Part shown: piece after piece, positions 19,171-28,800 of the stretch | Layout of the letters: each line of letters opens with the position of its first letter | How positions within the stretch are numbered: position 1 is the first letter of the stretch | Assembly (NCBI GenBank): GCA_017621845.1 | Contig: JAGASI010000010.1 | Span: forward strand, 47,327-111,326 | Reading direction: 5' to 3' | Length of the DNA: 64,000 bases | DNA from: Muribaculaceae bacterium | Lineage (GTDB): Bacteria > Bacteroidota > Bacteroidia > Bacteroidales > Muribaculaceae | Program-made: the position numbers and the translations under genes | Notes under the pieces: model-generated | The model's database searches: none | Told to the model about the DNA's origin: nothing | The model's input: only the letters and a program-made list of their open reading frames with translations

Positions 19171-19349
19171 TCAATCAACAGCCTCTACGGATGCCTCCTC
19201 GACAACTGCCTCGGTCTGTAACGTTTCGGTGTTCTTATCGGTTGTTGTTTCAGCCTTTTTGTCACCTCAGCCTACAAGCGTTGACGCGACCAGCAGGACT
19301 GATGCCAGAGCGTAATACAGTTTCCCTTGATGTGATTAATTTTCCTCAT
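19171..19349 (-). pseudogene. Small lipoprotein gene with two lesions, one at the lipobox Cys codon
   Basis: On the minus strand ATG 19349 starts MRKINHIKG; a shift of one base in a GGG run near 19324-19326 then gives KLYYALASVLLVASTLVG, an in-frame TGA at 19267-19269, and GDKKAETTTDKNTETLQTE to a stop at 19171. If one G is restored and TGA read as Cys (TGC/TGT), the result is a perfect 59-residue lipoprotein with a lipobox LVGC followed by GDKK and an acidic tail. The two lesions together point to a decayed gene. Many small lipoproteins in Bacteroidales have exactly this layout. Function unknown. Confidence 0.7.
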
Positions 19350-19400
19350 GCATCAATGTATGAAACACAAGAGGTGATTAGGATTAAATTTATAAAGTGA

Positions 19401-19988
19401 TTACAAAATTTCAAAATGTATACCTGTGCGTGACCCGGCGATATATGTCATGGGTTGTTCTCCGGCTCGAATTACACGGTTAAAGAACAAAGGCGCATTC
19501 TGAGTCATGGACATACAAGTGACAATATCTGATTTAAGCAGCTTGGAATTGATAGACTCAAGGACCTCAAAGCTATTGTTACCGAGAGAATTCAGCAAAC
19601 ACACACGGTTAGGTGACCACGTGATACGCAACCGCGTCCCTGGTTTGATAGTCATCGCATCTATAGTCTTGCCTACATACGTTGCCGACTGCACCATCGG
19701 CTATCCCTTGGAGCCAAGATAATCTTCAATGTCACGGTAGCCTATAAATCTGGCAAGTACACACATCGTGTATCTACTGGGTTTATAATCCCGCCCGGCG
19801 TCATTGATATAGCCCCATATACGTTTGAGAGTCGACAACCCCAATGACTGATGACACCGCTCCTTGATAACATCAGCCAGAAATTGATAGTCGGTCGGCG
19901 TGACTATACGTCGATTCAAGACTTCCTCTATGCGCAAACGCAAAGAAACGATGTCTTCATGAGTAATTTTATGTGAGCATGATTTCAT
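19401..19988 (-). pseudogene. Two-domain DNA-binding-like hypothetical gene split by in-frame TAG
   Basis: The N-terminal part (19701-19988, 95 residues) has TPTDYQFLADVIKERCHQSLGLSTLKRIWGYI and LARFIGYRDIEDYLG, a helical module seen in Bacteroidales proteins of about 190-200 residues. The C-terminal part (19401-19697, 98 residues) has LRITWSPNRVCLLNSLGNNSFEV and IAGSRTGIHFEIL, the second module of the same proteins as I recall them. TAG at 19701-19703 is followed by CCG and then ATG 19697, all in the same frame, so a single nonsense change separates the halves. Either the gene is dying or the halves are now made separately by reinitiation. Promoter box TACCTTTG lies at 20006-20013. Confidence 0.65.
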
Positions 19989-20005
19989 AATTATACTTTA
20001 CAATA

Positions 20006-20013
20006 CAAAGGTA
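20006..20013 (-). promoter_or_regulatory. -7 promoter box for the split gene
   Basis: The minus strand reads TACCTTTG, a full match to TAnnTTTG, 18 bases before ATG 19988. The promoter therefore looks intact although the gene is interrupted. Confidence 0.55.
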
Positions 20014-20233
20014 GACATTATAATTCTATCCTATTTAGTCCACTTTGTTCCATTTTATTGTTCTCACCTCATCCGGTATAGGACTACACACGAGAGAGGT
20101 GTGTCGTGACTCAGGTTCTCCCTTTGTCGCTACACACCTCTATTATATTTACTCAAGAATTTATACCCGCAAAACAACTATGGCGTCAAGACGAGCCGCG
20201 CTATACCCTTTTATGTTTTTATATCATGTAACA

Positions 20234-21649
20234 TCAATCATCATCAACAGTATCTTCGGCCGGTGCCTTGGGTAAAGCTTTATGCAACCACAGGAAGCCC
20301 AAGAAGCCGGCTAACAGTGACCCGCAGACAATACCTAACTTGGCATGGTCAAGCAGTGATTGGGCATGGGCATCACCACCGCCAAAAGACAATGTGGCTA
20401 TGAAAAGTGACACAGTGAAGCCGATACCACCGAGCATCGAAACAGCTGCCAACATGTTCCAGTTGGCACCCTGGGGTCTCGGCGCCAATCTCAACTTGAT
20501 TGTAGCCCAAGAGAATAAAAATATACCCACAAACTTACCTATGACCAGGCCGGCCATTACAGCCAATGATATTCCCTCAAAGATGGTTATCGGATCAATA
20601 TTCAATAAGAAAATACCGGCATTGGCAAATGCAAAAATAGGCACGATAAAGTAATTGACAATCGGCTGAAGACTATCCTCCAGCTCCTGGAGCGGAGAGA
20701 TTACTTTATCAGAGGCCGACTCAACTTCCTTGAGCCAATTCATCTGTTTTTTAGACAAGATTGTAGGCTTATTTAACTGTTCATCATTCTCATTATCAAA
20801 GTGGCTTATTGCCCGGCGTATTTTCTTTATATACTTCTGAGGAGCATAAACCGGTGTTGCAGGCACGCAGAAAGCGACAAGCACACCCGCAATCGTAGGA
20901 TGAATACCCGAATTGAGAAACAAGAACCACACTACAGCGCCAATGCCCATATAGAATACCTTGCTTTTTATTCTCATCGCCGAGCCCAACAACAGCAAGC
21001 CCAACAACAGCGCCGCATAGACCAGCAACATCAACTCTATATGTGAAGAATAAAACACTGCTATAACCACGATACCGCCGATATCATCCACGACAGCCAG
21101 CGTGGTGAGAAATATCTTGAGAGATATCGGCACCCGTCGCCCTAACATCACCAATACTCCAAGAGAGAATGCAATATCAGTAGCCATCGGGATGGCTGAC
21201 CCTCCCGAATAATCTGTGCCCTTACTTAACCCGTAGAATATTAACACCGGCACAATCATACCTCCACATGCTCCGACTATAGGTAACAGAGCCTGACGGA
21301 AAGAGGATAACTCACCGACAAGCACCTCTCGCTTGATTTCAAGGCCTATCGACAAGAAGAAAATCGCCATCAAGGCATCATTGATAAACGACAACAAGGT
21401 CATCGGCTCACCTCCATGACTAAAGATGTTGAAGTCGCCAATCTGGAGTCTCACCTCCTGATTCCAGAACTCAAAGTAATATCCATTTATTCCGGGGATG
21501 TTTGCTACCACGAGAGCCAACACTGTGGCCAATATCAACATATTACCACCGGTAGCATGACGGGCCAAGGCCTGACGAGCAGCATAGAACACCGACTGCC
21601 CCTCCCGTTCTACATGTTTATATGCATCATTATGTGATGGTTGTTCCAT
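20234..21649 (-). CDS. nhaA: Na+/H+ antiporter NhaA
   Basis: 471 residues with 12 hydrophobic segments. The transport-site aspartates are present: ATDIAFSLGVL (D158) and AVVDDIGG (D188, D189), equivalent to D133, D163 and D164 of the E. coli protein. LEIKREVLVGEL and the HPTIAGVLVAFCVP region are also typical. It is longer than the E. coli enzyme (388) because of an N-terminal extension and a loop around residues 275-320 (IKKIRRAISHFDNENDEQL), as in other Bacteroidetes NhaA. It exports Na+ in exchange for H+ at the inner membrane, for pH and salt homeostasis. Monocistronic. Confidence 0.96.
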   Translation of the reverse strand: MEQPSHNDAYKHVEREGQSVFYAARQALARHATGGNMLILATVLALVVANIPGINGYYFEFWNQEVRLQIGDFNIFSHGGEPMTLLSFINDALMAIFFLSIGLEIKREVLVGELSSFRQALLPIVGACGGMIVPVLIFYGLSKGTDYSGGSAIPMATDIAFSLGVLVMLGRRVPISLKIFLTTLAVVDDIGGIVVIAVFYSSHIELMLLVYAALLLGLLLLGSAMRIKSKVFYMGIGAVVWFLFLNSGIHPTIAGVLVAFCVPATPVYAPQKYIKKIRRAISHFDNENDEQLNKPTILSKKQMNWLKEVESASDKVISPLQELEDSLQPIVNYFIVPIFAFANAGIFLLNIDPITIFEGISLAVMAGLVIGKFVGIFLFSWATIKLRLAPRPQGANWNMLAAVSMLGGIGFTVSLFIATLSFGGGDAHAQSLLDHAKLGIVCGSLLAGFLGFLWLHKALPKAPAEDTVDDD

Positions 21650-21738
21650 ATTTACAGTACCTAATTGGGTTAAAACAATATTTTTTTATAACCTGTCCTC
21701 CATGCTTTATGTCAGATTATATCTATTAGGAGTAACTG

Positions 21739-21746
21739 CAAAATTA
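21739..21746 (-). promoter_or_regulatory. -7 promoter box for nhaA
   Basis: The minus strand reads TAATTTTG (TAnnTTTG), 90 bases before the nhaA start codon. Confidence 0.4.
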
Positions 21747-21886
21747 ATATTTTTTTCTGACAAAGCATCCAAACTCAGACGCGACTTATTCAGTAGTAAT
21801 AACAACCGTCAGGCCAAAATAGTTATATCTCATTGCATTAGCAACAGATATTCCTGTCACACATGACTTATTTATAATAAAAGTAG

Positions 21887-21894
21887 TACCTTTG
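21887..21894 (+). promoter_or_regulatory. -7 promoter box for the fucosyltransferase cassette
   Basis: TACCTTTG matches TAnnTTTG. The predicted transcript has a leader of about 210 bases before ATG 22110. The leader (21895-22109) is AT-rich and contains only a short overlapping reading frame without recognisable features; a role in attenuation is possible but not shown. Confidence 0.5.
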
Positions 21895-22109
21895 TACCTA
21901 AGAGTGTGTTTGAAATTAAGCCAAATTAAGGCTAAAAGAATTTTTAGCGGGATTTTACCACGTGAAGATAGCGATGCGGGTATCGTGACCGACAAACTTT
22001 GCCAAATGTGCCCCAAAAGGCCACCAAGATTAATTTGGAATGTAGTTTATTCATACTCCAAGGTTAAAAATGTTTTAATTTCAAGCACGATACACTTAAT
22101 TAAGTGGAC

Positions 22110-23084
22110 ATGGAACAGCTAAAGATTGCCTTCGCCAATTTCTATCCCGGCTATGACATCAAGAATAATATACTCGACCACATCGTCAATGCTACCAAAC
22201 GCCGATGGGACACAGTCATAACGGATGCAGATGACGAGCCTGACATATTATTCTTCTCATGTTTTGACCGTGGCGGAATCAATCATCTCAAATGCAAAGC
22301 CCGTATAAGAATATACATCACAGGCGAAAACGACGTACCAGACTTTAACATTGCCGATTCAGCCATCTCGTTTCACCACATCGACTTCGGAGGACGGCAT
22401 CTGAGGCTACCAATATACTGCCTGGTCGACAGCTTCTATGATGACATTCTGCAAGGCAAATACTATTGCACGCCCCAGGAGCCGGCTTCACGGGAGTTTT
22501 GTAGCGCTGTCATCAGCAACATCACCAGTGGAGACAGCCGTCGGCTTGATATTTTCAATGCAATCAACAAATACCGAGATATAGCCTCGGGGGGACGCTG
22601 GCACAATAACGTGGGAGGACCTGTATCTGAGAAATGGGATTTCTTGCCCGATTATAAATTTCATCTTGCTCTCGAAAATAGTTCCATGCCGGGATATATC
22701 ACTGAAAAAATCGTTGATGCATTCTATTGTCGTACAGTGCCAATATACTGGGGAGCACCTGATGTGGCCCTTGACTTCAACCCACGCTCTTTTATAAATA
22801 TCAATGATTTTAATTCCCTGAATGAGGCAGTGAGATATATTGAACGCGTCGACAATGATGATGAATTATATATGAGCTATCTTGAACAGTCTCCACTGGA
22901 TGGCTCGCCATTCACCAAGCGAGACGACATGTTGGTCCAATTTATCGCCGACTCCCTGAAACGCGCCAATTCAACCGGCAACCGATTTGGAGCCCAACTT
23001 GGCCGATACAACGACTCATCCCTGGCGCTCGAAATTAATCGCCACCCTTTTATTAAGAAGATTATCAACAAGACTCTCGGATAG
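22110..23084 (+). CDS. Glycosyltransferase family 10 (fucosyltransferase)
   Basis: 324 residues from ATG 22110; a GTG two codons earlier is the alternative. The GT10 signature is clear: FHLALENSSMPGYITEKIVDAFYCRTVPIYWGAP, followed by FNPRSFININDFNS. The ENS...YITEK motif binds GDP-fucose in bacterial alpha-1,3/1,4-fucosyltransferases. There is no signal peptide, so it acts in the cytoplasm on a lipid-linked or lipid A-type glycan. It is 20 bases upstream of an MBOAT acyltransferase and an SGNH-like gene, suggesting that the fucosylated glycan is also O-acylated. The acceptor is unknown. Confidence 0.9.
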   Translation: MEQLKIAFANFYPGYDIKNNILDHIVNATKRRWDTVITDADDEPDILFFSCFDRGGINHLKCKARIRIYITGENDVPDFNIADSAISFHHIDFGGRHLRLPIYCLVDSFYDDILQGKYYCTPQEPASREFCSAVISNITSGDSRRLDIFNAINKYRDIASGGRWHNNVGGPVSEKWDFLPDYKFHLALENSSMPGYITEKIVDAFYCRTVPIYWGAPDVALDFNPRSFININDFNSLNEAVRYIERVDNDDELYMSYLEQSPLDGSPFTKRDDMLVQFIADSLKRANSTGNRFGAQLGRYNDSSLALEINRHPFIKKIINKTLG

Positions 23085-23104
23085 ACAACCCCCGACTTAC
23101 CTCC

Positions 23105-24550
23105 ATGCTATTCAACTCATTTATATACCTGAGATTTCTCGTCGTGGTATTTATACTATACTGGCTGGTATTTGGTAAAATGCGCCATGCCCGCATGTCT
23201 CAAAACCTGTTCCTGGTATTGGCGAGCTATATTTTTTATGGATGGTGGAATTGGAAATTTCTTGGATTAATAGCCTTCACCACGGCATGCAGCTATGTCA
23301 GTGGCCTGATGATTGAACGATCCAGGCATAAGTCACTTATACTATGGACAAATGTAGTCATCTATATAGGTATTCTGTTTATATATAAATATTATGGTTT
23401 TTTTGTCGAGAACCTCAATCTTCTTCTACAATCAACCGGGATACACCTTGATTTTGTAACTCTCGACCTGATATTACCGTTAGGTATATCCTTTTATACC
23501 TTTCAGGCCCTCAGCTACTTGATAGATGTATACCGCGGCGACTTACCGGCCACCAGGGATGCGGCCGCTTTCTGGGCTTATATCAGCTTTTTTCCTCAAC
23601 TCGTCGCCGGTCCCATTGAACGCGCCACCAATCTGTTGCCACAATTTCAGAGAGAGCGTACATTTGACTACTCTACCGGAGTAGACGGTATGCGACAAAT
23701 CCTTTGGGGCTTGTTCAAAAAGATGGTTATCGCTGATAACTGTGCCTTGGTGGTAAACAACACCTTTCAATATTTCCACGATCAGACGGCCTTAAGCCTT
23801 TGGGTAGGTGCAATATTGTTTGCCTTTCAGATATATGGAGACTTTTCGGGATACTCCGATATGGCGATAGGTACAGCCAAGTTGTTCGGCATAAAACTGA
23901 TGACCAACTTCCGCTATCCTTATTTTTCGAGAAGCATCTCCGAGGTGTGGCGGCGTTGGCACATATCTCTTACATCATGGTTCAGGGACTATGTCTACAT
24001 CCCTCTCGGTGGCAACCGGCACGGCAAAGCCAAGACCACACGCAACGTTATCTCGGTTTACCTCATCAGCGGTCTGTGGCATGGAGCCAACTGGACATTT
24101 ATCGTGTGGGGATTGTACAACGCTATGTTCTTCATCCCGGTCATTATTTCGGGGCGCAAAAAAAAGTATGACACCATAGTCGCCCACGGGCGCAGGTTAC
24201 CATCGCTGCGCGATGCCATGATGATACTCGTGACGTTTACCCTGTTCACAATCGGTTGGACGATTTTCCGATCGGCCAATATCTCCGATGCTCTGCAATA
24301 TATCTCTATGATGTTTGTCAACCCTAATACAAGCACTGAATTTGTGGGCACCTATTCATTAACATGGATAGGCATAATGCTTATAATCGAGTGGTTGGGA
24401 CGTGAGCATGACTGCCCGCTGTTTTTTGACAATTCGTCACCCAAGATATTACATTATCGAACTGTACGGTGGATAATCTACCTGGTCCTTTTCACCGCCT
24501 GCCTTATTGCATCGGGCACCCAAGACGAATTCATCTATTTCCAATTCTAA
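23105..24550 (+). CDS. MBOAT family membrane O-acyltransferase (AlgI/DltB-like)
   Basis: 481 residues, about 10-12 membrane segments. Hallmarks: LPLGISFYTFQALSYLIDVYRG, FPQLVAGPIERA, GYSDMAIGTAKLFGI, SRSISEVWRRWHISLTSWFRDYVYIPLGGNR and the catalytic-His segment SGLWHGANWTFIVWG (His326). Family members move acyl groups, usually acetyl, across the inner membrane for transfer to exported polysaccharides. The gene sits between a fucosyltransferase and an SGNH-like gene, matching the MBOAT plus SGNH two-component plan of alginate, cellulose and teichoic-acid acylation. Confidence 0.92.
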   Translation: MLFNSFIYLRFLVVVFILYWLVFGKMRHARMSQNLFLVLASYIFYGWWNWKFLGLIAFTTACSYVSGLMIERSRHKSLILWTNVVIYIGILFIYKYYGFFVENLNLLLQSTGIHLDFVTLDLILPLGISFYTFQALSYLIDVYRGDLPATRDAAAFWAYISFFPQLVAGPIERATNLLPQFQRERTFDYSTGVDGMRQILWGLFKKMVIADNCALVVNNTFQYFHDQTALSLWVGAILFAFQIYGDFSGYSDMAIGTAKLFGIKLMTNFRYPYFSRSISEVWRRWHISLTSWFRDYVYIPLGGNRHGKAKTTRNVISVYLISGLWHGANWTFIVWGLYNAMFFIPVIISGRKKKYDTIVAHGRRLPSLRDAMMILVTFTLFTIGWTIFRSANISDALQYISMMFVNPNTSTEFVGTYSLTWIGIMLIIEWLGREHDCPLFFDNSSPKILHYRTVRWIIYLVLFTACLIASGTQDEFIYFQF

Positions 24551-24604
24551 CTACTCACTTCATCACTAATTCATACTTTCACTGACTCTTATATACACGC
24601 TTGA

Positions 24605-25534
24605 ATGAAAAAATTCTTGTCAAACATATTTATATTTTCGATATTGGCAATTACTGTGATAGCAGGCATTGAATACCTGCTATACATGCTCCCTTCGGAA
24701 CTGAAATATAAACGAGAATACCTTGAAAATCACGGTAACAACATCAAGACACTCGTCATGGGACATTCCCACACAGCCATGGCTATCAAACCCGGCCTTC
24801 TTGGTGACAGCTCATTCAACGTGGCATCACAAGGACGCAGCATATATTATGACAAAGAGATACTGAAAAGACATTTAGACGACATGCCCAACCTCAAGTA
24901 TATAATATTCCCTATCGGTTATAACTTCTTTTATAAAAACTCGGTCCCTTCAGATAATAACGAGCCATTTTTGGACGACTATGCTACCAAACTTCATAAA
25001 TACTGGGGTATCCCTCCCGAGAATACCGCCTCATACAAATATATATCTGAAATACGCTGGCACAATTTTAATATTGTCGACCGTTTTATTTATCCCCAAT
25101 CCTTGGGTTGTGAGCCCGACGGCTTTGAGTGCTATCCATTATCTATACGACCGAGCCATTGGCGCGACTGGGATATAAACATCGAGTGCAACTATGATGA
25201 CCCAAAACTTCAGCAAAATTTCATGATAAACTTAGGTTATCTAAAGGAGATGATTGACCTATGTCAGAGCCGGGGCATTAAGTTTATACTTATATCTACA
25301 CCCCACCACGAGCTTTTCCTTAGGAAAGTGACCAAACGAGGACTCGACAGCATGCAGTCAATAATTGACTATGTCCAATCGTCATACGATATACCATACT
25401 TAAATTACATGAGCGACAAACGCTTCACTGATGACGACTTTTTCAACCCCAGCCACCTGTCAGATCAAGGCGCCACCAAGTTCACTCCAATCCTACGCGA
25501 TGACATCCGGCGTGTCATTCCCGACTTCAAGTAA
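24605..25534 (+). CDS. SGNH-hydrolase-like membrane-anchored protein, MBOAT partner
   Basis: 309 residues. A single N-terminal membrane segment (about 7-29) anchors an extracytoplasmic domain. The segment LVMGHSHTAMAIKP (Ser55) stands where SGNH/DltD/AlgX-type proteins have their GDSxS nucleophile block, and the C-terminal FFNPSHLSDQGATKF matches the late Asp-x-x-His/Ser-x-x-His block. FNVASQGRSIYYDKEIL and LKYIIFPIGY are also typical of this group. It probably completes acyl transfer from the MBOAT to the glycan, or removes acyl groups. Oddity: His in place of Asp in the first block (GHSH). It is 54 bases downstream of the MBOAT gene. Confidence 0.75.
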   Translation: MKKFLSNIFIFSILAITVIAGIEYLLYMLPSELKYKREYLENHGNNIKTLVMGHSHTAMAIKPGLLGDSSFNVASQGRSIYYDKEILKRHLDDMPNLKYIIFPIGYNFFYKNSVPSDNNEPFLDDYATKLHKYWGIPPENTASYKYISEIRWHNFNIVDRFIYPQSLGCEPDGFECYPLSIRPSHWRDWDINIECNYDDPKLQQNFMINLGYLKEMIDLCQSRGIKFILISTPHHELFLRKVTKRGLDSMQSIIDYVQSSYDIPYLNYMSDKRFTDDDFFNPSHLSDQGATKFTPILRDDIRRVIPDFK

Positions 25535-25875
25535 CAAATCCTCCAACCTTATTCTCCTCACCGACCGCTCCTATTCACCGGCTTCAAATAGTGAATGTCA
25601 AATATTATAATGACTACTCACTTATGGCAAAGAGTAAAAAAAACGCGGTCAAGGGATAGGAGCGGTTGGTAGGGGTCGGCGTGCAAGACGGCACCAAAAT
25701 AATGTGATACACTTGAGAGCACGGCCCTCCGGGCCTGCAACCCCGTACTTAGGAATATGGGAGCTACCAACCGCTCCATGCTCATAGTAAAAAAACGCGG
25801 ACCCCCGATTGGGCCCGCGTTTTTTATAGTATGAGCAGACTGTATGTCAGTTGCTCGTTATCAACTGTTCGATAA
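25535..25875. repeat. Intergenic structured element with 14-bp inverted repeat (copy A)
   Basis: This 341-base gap between convergent genes holds a perfect inverted repeat GGAGCGGTTGGTAG (25659-25672) / CTACCAACCGCTCC (25764-25777) enclosing 91 bases. The interior contains AAAATAATGTGATA and a CTCCGGGCCTGCA stretch; closely similar words occur in the same order in the gap at 37126-37345. No ORF is credible. It may be a repetitive noncoding element or a structured RNA; the convergent terminator at 25789-25825 follows. Confidence 0.5.
25789..25825. terminator. Bidirectional terminator between convergent genes
   Basis: A-run, ACGCGG, loop, CCGCGT and a T-run form a hairpin that works on both strands, serving the SGNH gene from one side and the amidase gene from the other. 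Confidence 0.8.
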
Positions 25876-28800
25876 TTACTTGATGAGAACCTTGTCGGTC
25901 TTGTTCTCCTGGCGACGGATATAGAGACCGGGGATAAGGTTGTCTACATTGACCTTAACACCCTGGAGGTTGTAGTATTCAACCGGGGCGTTGGGGTCGA
26001 TGCTGTCGATGGTGATTTCATCAACACCGGTTTGGCCGGCGACACGACCGTTGTATTTGTAGCAGGCGACACCTTGGTTAGGTACATTGACCAACATAAA
26101 TACAACGTGGTTGTTGTCATTGTGGAGATATTGGACGGTGGTCGAGCGCTGGGCGTTGCCTGCTGTTCCAAGTCCATTGGCGGGAAGGGTTGCGATGGCG
26201 TCCTTGCCGCTGAAGCCGTTGGTGACATTAACGATAGACATTTTGCCGTTGATATTGGTTTTCTCAAAGTCGGCAACCAGTGCATATCGCTTTTCGCCGA
26301 TATTGAATGTCTTCATGCCCGAGCCATATACCGAGGCGAGAGACAGACCCATGGTCTCGACCATCTTGCCGTTGGCGTCAAAGCGTTTGGGAGCGGCTTT
26401 CATACTTGTTACCCATAGTGTTCCATCGCCATTGCTGTGTACCTCGGCTGCGCCATAGGTGTCGTTGCCGGCATCGGAATATACATATTCTTTGCCGTCG
26501 GCATCAGTAAGTTTCAGCTGTTTGGGAGTAGCGTTAATCACGCCATTGTTCATCTCGTAGTAGATGAGTGACGAGCCGTTGCTTGTGAAGTAGAGGCGGC
26601 CGGTCGAACCTGTGCCGACAAAGCTCATACGTGAGCCTAATCCTCCGACGTGACCATTCCCGGCAACCTCGAGGACTTTGACCGGAGTTGAGGCGTCATT
26701 GTCCCAGCGATAAACGATGTGGGGTTGTGCGGCGGTGCAGGCGTTAGAGGCATAGAGCTTGCCGTCGATAACGCATACCGAGCCGAGTTTGAATGTACCG
26801 CCGGTGATACCGTCAACTTTGAGGTCTGATAATTTTTTACCGGTAAATACATCAATTTTTTCGACAGCGACGGCACCCCAGCCTTTGACTTTCATGGCAT
26901 ATACAGCTTGTCCGTCAGAAGTCTGGTTGTCAGCGGCGATATCACGAACATAAGGAGAATTGGCGTCAGCTACATACCAGGGGCCTACACCTTCGTTGGT
27001 AGAGTAAACCCATGCTTTCTCGACCTTGTCGGCGGTGATATTGTCATTGAGGGTGACAAGTTGAGTTGCCTTGCCCGTGAGAGCTACGTTAACGTTTGTT
27101 GCACCGTCAGACGAGAGTGTGAGGGTTGCTGAGTGAGAGCCTTGGGCTGTCGGGGCATAAGTTACAGAAATAGTGCTTGAGCCTTTGAAGGAAGCGGGAG
27201 TGACTGTAAACAGGTGGGCATCGTTGCCGGTAATACGTGCATCGATATTGCCGGTGAGGTTGGCACCGGTCACTTTTATTTCCTGGGACTGAGTATTGCC
27301 TTCAACAGTGTTGAATGACAATGTAGTCTTGTCGGCCGAGATTGAAGGACCGGCGGGTTGATCTGTTTCAGGTTCTTGCAGTTCAAGTTTACCGGGGTTC
27401 TTGGCAGGAACACTTCCGTGAGTATAATAAGCAACACCGTGAAGTGTAGAGAGCACCCAACCTTCAAAGTATGTCGAGCCGTCGGTATTCACCATGATGT
27501 CACCGGTAGCGTTGGTATTACGTGAGGTAGATCCCAGACCTTCTGACGGATAGTCACCGATGGTGTTGATACGAGTGAAGTCACCTGTAAGGTCAGCGAT
27601 GATGCGCATACGGCCACCTTTGTAGTTCTTCTCACTATCAAGTGTTTCTGTACCGGTCATGTATTCCTTGTTGTTGAACACGAGGTTGGCCGAATACTTC
27701 TGGTTGCCATAGTTAAACTCGTGGTGAGAAGAGCCCCAGCTTTCGCCGGTGTCAACATAAGTTTTACGGACAGCGCCACCTTGATTTGCGTCAAAAGTAG
27801 CCCATGTAGGATAGCTATCCTTGCCGTCTACCCACCAGCCGGAAGTTTTGGGATATGCACGTACTGTAGACAGGGTAGAGAGGTTGCTCCTGGTTGAGCC
27901 ATAAACGGTATATACGGGGGTGTACTTGGGAGTGAACGAATTACCACCTTTCCAGTTATACTCCACGATACGAGTTTCTTGCTTGGAATCATTCTGACCG
28001 GCAAAGGCAAACCATGCGTCAGACCCCCATGTACCGGTCATCTCAAGACAGTCACCGATACGATTCAGGCCTTGGAAATCTGAGGTCTCATACAGCAGTG
28101 TGGGATTGGCATTGTCATTTTCCCATGTATACAGACGTAGTTTGTCACCACTTTTGGCGACAGCCAGGTTACAAGCTACGACATGACCACCGAGGACCTT
28201 GACGTCACATAGTTGGAGTGTACCACCCTTGACAACATCGCCACGTTTCATGAAGCCGAGCTTTTCACCGGTCTGGGCGTTCAGCACGAGGATGTCTTTG
28301 TGATTATATACACAATAGAGTTTACCATCGTTGTAAACAAAGTTACGGATATTGGAGGCGTCATATCCTTTAGAGGTCTTGTTGCCTTTCTGCTCCGATA
28401 AATTCCACTTTTCGGCGGGTTGCAGAGGCAGGGCCTTAATTTCGGCAGTCAAGGCTACCGTAACAGAAGTAGCTCCCTTACTTTCCAACGTAATCTTAAA
28501 GAAATTACCGGCAGCGAGAGTACCATTGGGACCGATAGTACCTACACCATCATATAACGTACCAAGTGTCACTTTTACTGTTCCACCGGTCTTGGGAAGA
28601 GATGTTTTATCAACAGTGAAGCGTCCTGAGCCTGACTTAACGGTGATATTTTCGGTAAGATCGCTACCGGTAACGGTAAACTCAATGGATTTGGACTCGC
28701 CCACATATTTTTCAAAGTGTAGGCCGGAAGAGGAAGCCTTGATGGTAGGCTTGGTTGGAGTAGGTGTTACAGTAGTACCACCGCCCCAGGGGTTAGTATC

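Noticed and set aside
19267..19269. Possible selenocysteine at the lipobox TGA
   Set aside because: A lipobox needs a cysteine thiol for lipidation, no SECIS-like hairpin was recognised, and the same gene also has a frameshift.
20095..20141. Hairpin AGAGGTGTGT / ACACACCTCT as nhaA terminator
   Set aside because: The 27-base loop and absence of a T-run on the nhaA strand make it too weak to call.
21892..22122. 76-codon frame in the leader of the fucosyltransferase gene
   Set aside because: It overlaps the start of the real gene and shows no domain or secretion signal; possible leader peptide only, not supported.
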